In this document: piece after piece, positions 62,401-64,000 of the stretch
How the letters are laid out: each line of letters begins with the position of its first letter
Numbering within the stretch: position 1 is the first letter of the stretch
Source of the DNA: Vermiculatibacterium agrestimuris
Lineage (GTDB): Bacteria > Bacillota > Clostridia > Oscillospirales > Oscillospiraceae
Direction: 5' to 3'
Assembly (NCBI RefSeq): GCF_943193085.1
Contig: NZ_CALPCU010000003.1
Span: 62,001-126,000 of the forward strand
DNA: 64,000 nucleotides
Position numbers and translations under genes: made by a program
The notes under the pieces: model-generated
Seen by the model: the letters and a program-made list of their open reading frames with translations, nothing else
What the model was told of the DNA's origin: nothing
Databases searched by the model: none

Positions 62401-64000
62401 TCCGATGTGACAGTGACCCCCGTGGGCGCCGGCGTGACGCCCGACTGGGTGTCCGACCGGGCAGTGGAGTTCACTATGCCCGCGGGCAACGCCACCGTTA
62501 CGGTGACCTACAAGCCCATTGATCCGGAGAATCCGCCCACGCACAAGGTGACGCTGCATACCGATCCTGCCAGTCTGCCCGCGGGCAACAACGCGCGGAT
62601 CGAGGATAACGCCGTCCACACTCCGGCGCTGCCTGCGCCGAACCAGGCCCTTCTGGATGGGGAGAGCATCGTCACCTACACCGGCGACAAGGTGACGGTG
62701 GATGTGACTACGGCTGTAAACAAGGTGGCGCTGGTCTATGCGATCCAGCCCGGCGGAATGTTGACGCTGACCCCGGTGGGAAGCGCAGTGGCAGGGGGAG
62801 CAATACCCGCCAATACATACGCCTCCTACACCTTCATCGCCCCCAATGCCGATGCAGACGTGTATGTGAAATACATGGATCCGGAGGATCTGGGGGACTA
62901 TGTGGCCAGCCTCACCGTCATTGACGACGAGGGTGGTGCGAACGGCGCGGCGGGCAGCGCCACCCTGACCCGGTCTGGCAGCGGAAGCGGCTCTGTGACC
63001 GTGCAGGGCGCCGCCATGCCCGGCAATACAGATGTGATGACGGCCAACGCAGGGGACGGCATGGTGCTTACCGTGTCGCCCCAGAGCGGCTATTCTGTCA
63101 GCGTGGCCTATGTGACCCCCTCTGGGGCGGCCACGCTGCTCTGGAGCGGCACCCAGACGGCCAGCTTCGTCATGCCCAACAAGGACGTGGGCGTGGTGGT
63201 GCGCTTCCACAAGGGAGACGCCACAAAGTACACGGTGGATCTGAATGTCACCGGCCCCGACGGAGCGGGCGTGGCCAGCTTGGGCGCGGTGTCCACGGCG
63301 GGGATCTACTCTCAGCAGCACGAGGCGGGAGACGGGGTGGACTTCGCCATCACCGCCAACCCGGGCTACTATATCCAATCCGTGACGGTGACCCCGACGC
63401 CCCTGGGCGTTATCCCCAGCCTCTCCGGCACTGTGGGCAGCCAGAGCGGCGGCTTTACCATGCCCGCGGCCAACGTCCATGTGAATGTGGTCTTTGCAAA
63501 GGGCTATCCGGACACGGCGGAGTACGCCGCCACGCTAAAGGTCGTCGATCCCAGCGCCCCGTTGGGCGGCACGGCCCAGATGAAAAATACCGACCCGGCC
63601 CGGCTGGCTGCTACCAACCAGCTCAGCGGTGGCCAGCAGGAGACGCTGAAGGCCCGGGGCGGCGACGTGATGGAGGTGGAGATCGCCGCCAATCCCGGCT
63701 ATGTGCCCACCATTACCATCAGGGACAATGCCGGAAATCCGGTGAACTATCAGTGGAGCGATGCCACCCACATTCGCTTTGATATGGCGAATGGGCCCAC
63801 CCTGGTGGAGGTGCGCTTCGACAAGGGCGAGAAGAGGGAATATAACGTGACCCTCCATGTGGAGGGTCTGCCAGGCGACAACGCCAGCATTACAGTGACG
63901 CCTGCCGGCACGCCCACCACTACGGTGACGGTGCCCGCGGGGGCCTCCGTCGGCACGCCCAGCAGTATCCAGGCGCAGACGGGCTCCACCATTCAGGTGA
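59428..64000 (+). CDS. Secreted cohesin-like / InlB-repeat protein (3' truncated)
   Basis: The open frame from ATG 59428 runs off the right edge with 1524 complete codons. A signal peptide covers about residues 1-32 (KEYKRR start, hydrophobic core, cut near AWA-A). A cohesin-like module (about residues 40-270) is homologous to the one in the preceding protein. From about residue 370 to the edge are InlB-type repeats of about 100-125 residues, each with a GY-type strand and closing with a FTMPAGNATVTVTY-like strand. Ten closing motifs are visible, the last near 63775. No anchor is seen, but the C-terminus lies outside the window. Divergent InlB repeats are common in Gram-positive surface proteins. 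Function inferred: another component or ligand-binding arm of the surface complex. Confidence 0.88.
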   Translation, partial: MKEYKRRFGAMALAVALTLSLIPTSLIPQAWAAEGDSDDGGTPTLQGNVSAVGSKPTLHIDFLGEDLDYYLTYAVPTPKDHDVSLNSHATAAADASWDRYRQGDEYDDRIFWVGIGIDKMDAFELAQQGGLYSAEFALYYNTNYVLLPDYDDNTGAGDFESILQSYNLGQGAVDPKTQWDGDLYSIRAREDLDPVGDPVTEEYALSDKIRPGNGEWRMLYASVERKEGFAGMNRFAVLPGNDDTYYLMMIPFVLQDWDPNLDICFRLARNASLFSVGSGVKGEALTAEQNTPAGGFGAWEKETRNPNHNLKEMFDFEGDLNIFTGEREKDTHFAQLNIDNGGSTNGAELSITNDYSTPPVMVDTDGSRINDLQPGTSMTVELTGTGNGYTASVTVTRVNDGQQVTLTPDPGDPGRKFTFIMPGDDVNVNVTYLANDETGNFNATLHVVDGGDAVRNTATMQEKLPDGTDLNPPAAVAGPATSAAPATTVVKKGDQIKVFIPHDAGGDPLYNTDYDVTVTAVTTTGSNVQVTTDIANEEYSLTMPASDVDITVTYAKAVTYNVQLVVDEDQNGFVDNKAELYFYDGEGNIHSVTADQKTQPHDPTMGGARDGRQINGIISLHKDTNPTPPPAMVPDYQIKKVTLFYSDGVTPPVDLDFHPITAAEIAADPYMANGEWYITMPDGSPVEMPAQDITIKVEFEKIGLYNVQLILNDADSVTGNTATLKGTDSVLGTTPSTNMPTVDNFDIHSGSHLELDIQTAPGYKVAKVEARNTTNGALESPSGGSIASGHLEYRMPADNLKITVFYEREDNNLYRATLQLTPNVPSGSSNTAAWVTKDGTAYVPPVYPRVENYSGTVLESDIQVAPGWHISTVEVISETGIASYPFSITGNGYNNGAGGTVKLTMTQPADHVLVKILFANNPPPEEPKRLLDLAVRDDDNRPGNKAQLWVNGSNLSGDVSATGGYGIYSTNSAAMGDKIRVTMDCEPGYYISDVTVTPVGAGVTPDWVSDRAVEFTMPAGNATVTVTYKPIDPENPPTHKVTLHTDPASLPAGNNARIEDNAVHTPALPAPNQALLDGESIVTYTGDKVTVDVTTAVNKVALVYAIQPGGMLTLTPVGSAVAGGAIPANTYASYTFIAPNADADVYVKYMDPEDLGDYVASLTVIDDEGGANGAAGSATLTRSGSGSGSVTVQGAAMPGNTDVMTANAGDGMVLTVSPQSGYSVSVAYVTPSGAATLLWSGTQTASFVMPNKDVGVVVRFHKGDATKYTVDLNVTGPDGAGVASLGAVSTAGIYSQQHEAGDGVDFAITANPGYYIQSVTVTPTPLGVIPSLSGTVGSQSGGFTMPAANVHVNVVFAKGYPDTAEYAATLKVVDPSAPLGGTAQMKNTDPARLAATNQLSGGQQETLKARGGDVMEVEIAANPGYVPTITIRDNAGNPVNYQWSDATHIRFDMANGPTLVEVRFDKGEKREYNVTLHVEGLPGDNASITVTPAGTPTTTVTVPAGASVGTPSSIQAQTGSTIQV
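59540..60330 (+). other. Cohesin-like module of the 59428 protein
   Basis: PTLHIDFLGEDLD opens the module, then FWVGIGID, FALYYNTNYVLLP and MMIPFVLQDW. PTLHI matches the opening of the 45059 protein module, and the remaining landmarks match the 49802 protein module. This makes it the link that shows the three modules are related. Cohesin identity is tentative. Confidence 0.52.
60600..64000 (+). repeat. Tandem InlB-type repeats
   Basis: Closing strands (FIMPGDDVNVNVTY, TMPASDVDITVTY, MPADNLKITVFY, TMPAGNATVTVTY, VMPNKDVGVVVRF, TMPAANVHVNVVF and variants) recur near 60690, 61050, 61500, 61805, 62135, 62470, 62830, 63165, 63455 and 63775. The array continues past the right edge. Confidence 0.78.

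Noticed and set aside
59863..63480. 1205-codon minus-strand open frame
   Set aside because: Antisense in codon register to the InlB-repeat gene, whose sense frame has a signal peptide, binding site and repeats.

Overview
The window is a cluster of very large secreted, multi-modular surface proteins, all on the + strand. Genes are GC-rich and the one true control region (44747-45058) is AT-rich. S-layer-homology (SLH) anchors, dockerin-type calcium loops, RCC1 propellers, cadherin-like beta-sandwich repeats, MBG/YDG repeats and InlB-type repeats occur together. This combination suggests an anaerobic, GC-rich Clostridia member of the Oscillospiraceae type, probably from a gut. That placement is inferred from domain style and base composition, not from a marker gene. 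No RNA gene, insertion sequence, CRISPR array or metabolic gene was seen.

Layout. (1) Positions 1-44746 are one uninterrupted coding frame of at least 14,914 residues whose start lies left of the window. Its N-terminal third holds 56 RCC1 blades, which I count as exactly eight sets of seven (eight propellers) separated by Ig-like spacers. A helical insertion interrupts propeller 3 and a CPSCG/CPSCG zinc-ribbon-like insertion interrupts propeller 8. The middle (about 16.1-42.6 kb) is a rod of roughly 64 cadherin-like beta-sandwich units. The C-terminus has three dockerin/EF-hand-type calcium loops, a 12-copy Asp/Ser hexapeptide repeat and a Gly/Ser linker. (2) Positions 44747-45058 hold a strong terminator, a promoter candidate and a leader hairpin. 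(3) 45059-49735 encodes a secreted 1558-residue protein with an N-terminal cohesin-like module and a C-terminal dockerin-like pair. (4) 49802-59308 encodes a secreted 3168-residue protein with a Pro/Glu/Thr-rich stalk, dockerin pair, cohesin-like module, composite MBG/YDG repeats, a Big_2-like domain and C-terminal SLH repeats. (5) 59428 to the right edge encodes the first 1524 residues of a secreted protein with a related cohesin-like module and at least nine complete InlB-type repeats.

How they may work together (inference). The giant protein has no SLH domain and no LPXTG signal in view but does carry dockerin-type loops. The three downstream proteins each carry a related cohesin-like module, and one of them has SLH repeats for cell-wall attachment. 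A reasonable model is a non-enzymatic, cellulosome-like assembly: the SLH protein anchors to the wall, cohesin-dockerin pairs link the parts, and the giant protein projects a long calcium-stabilised rod tipped with eight RCC1 propellers as a binding head. No glycoside hydrolase or other catalytic domain was recognised, so adhesion or display is more likely than polymer degradation.
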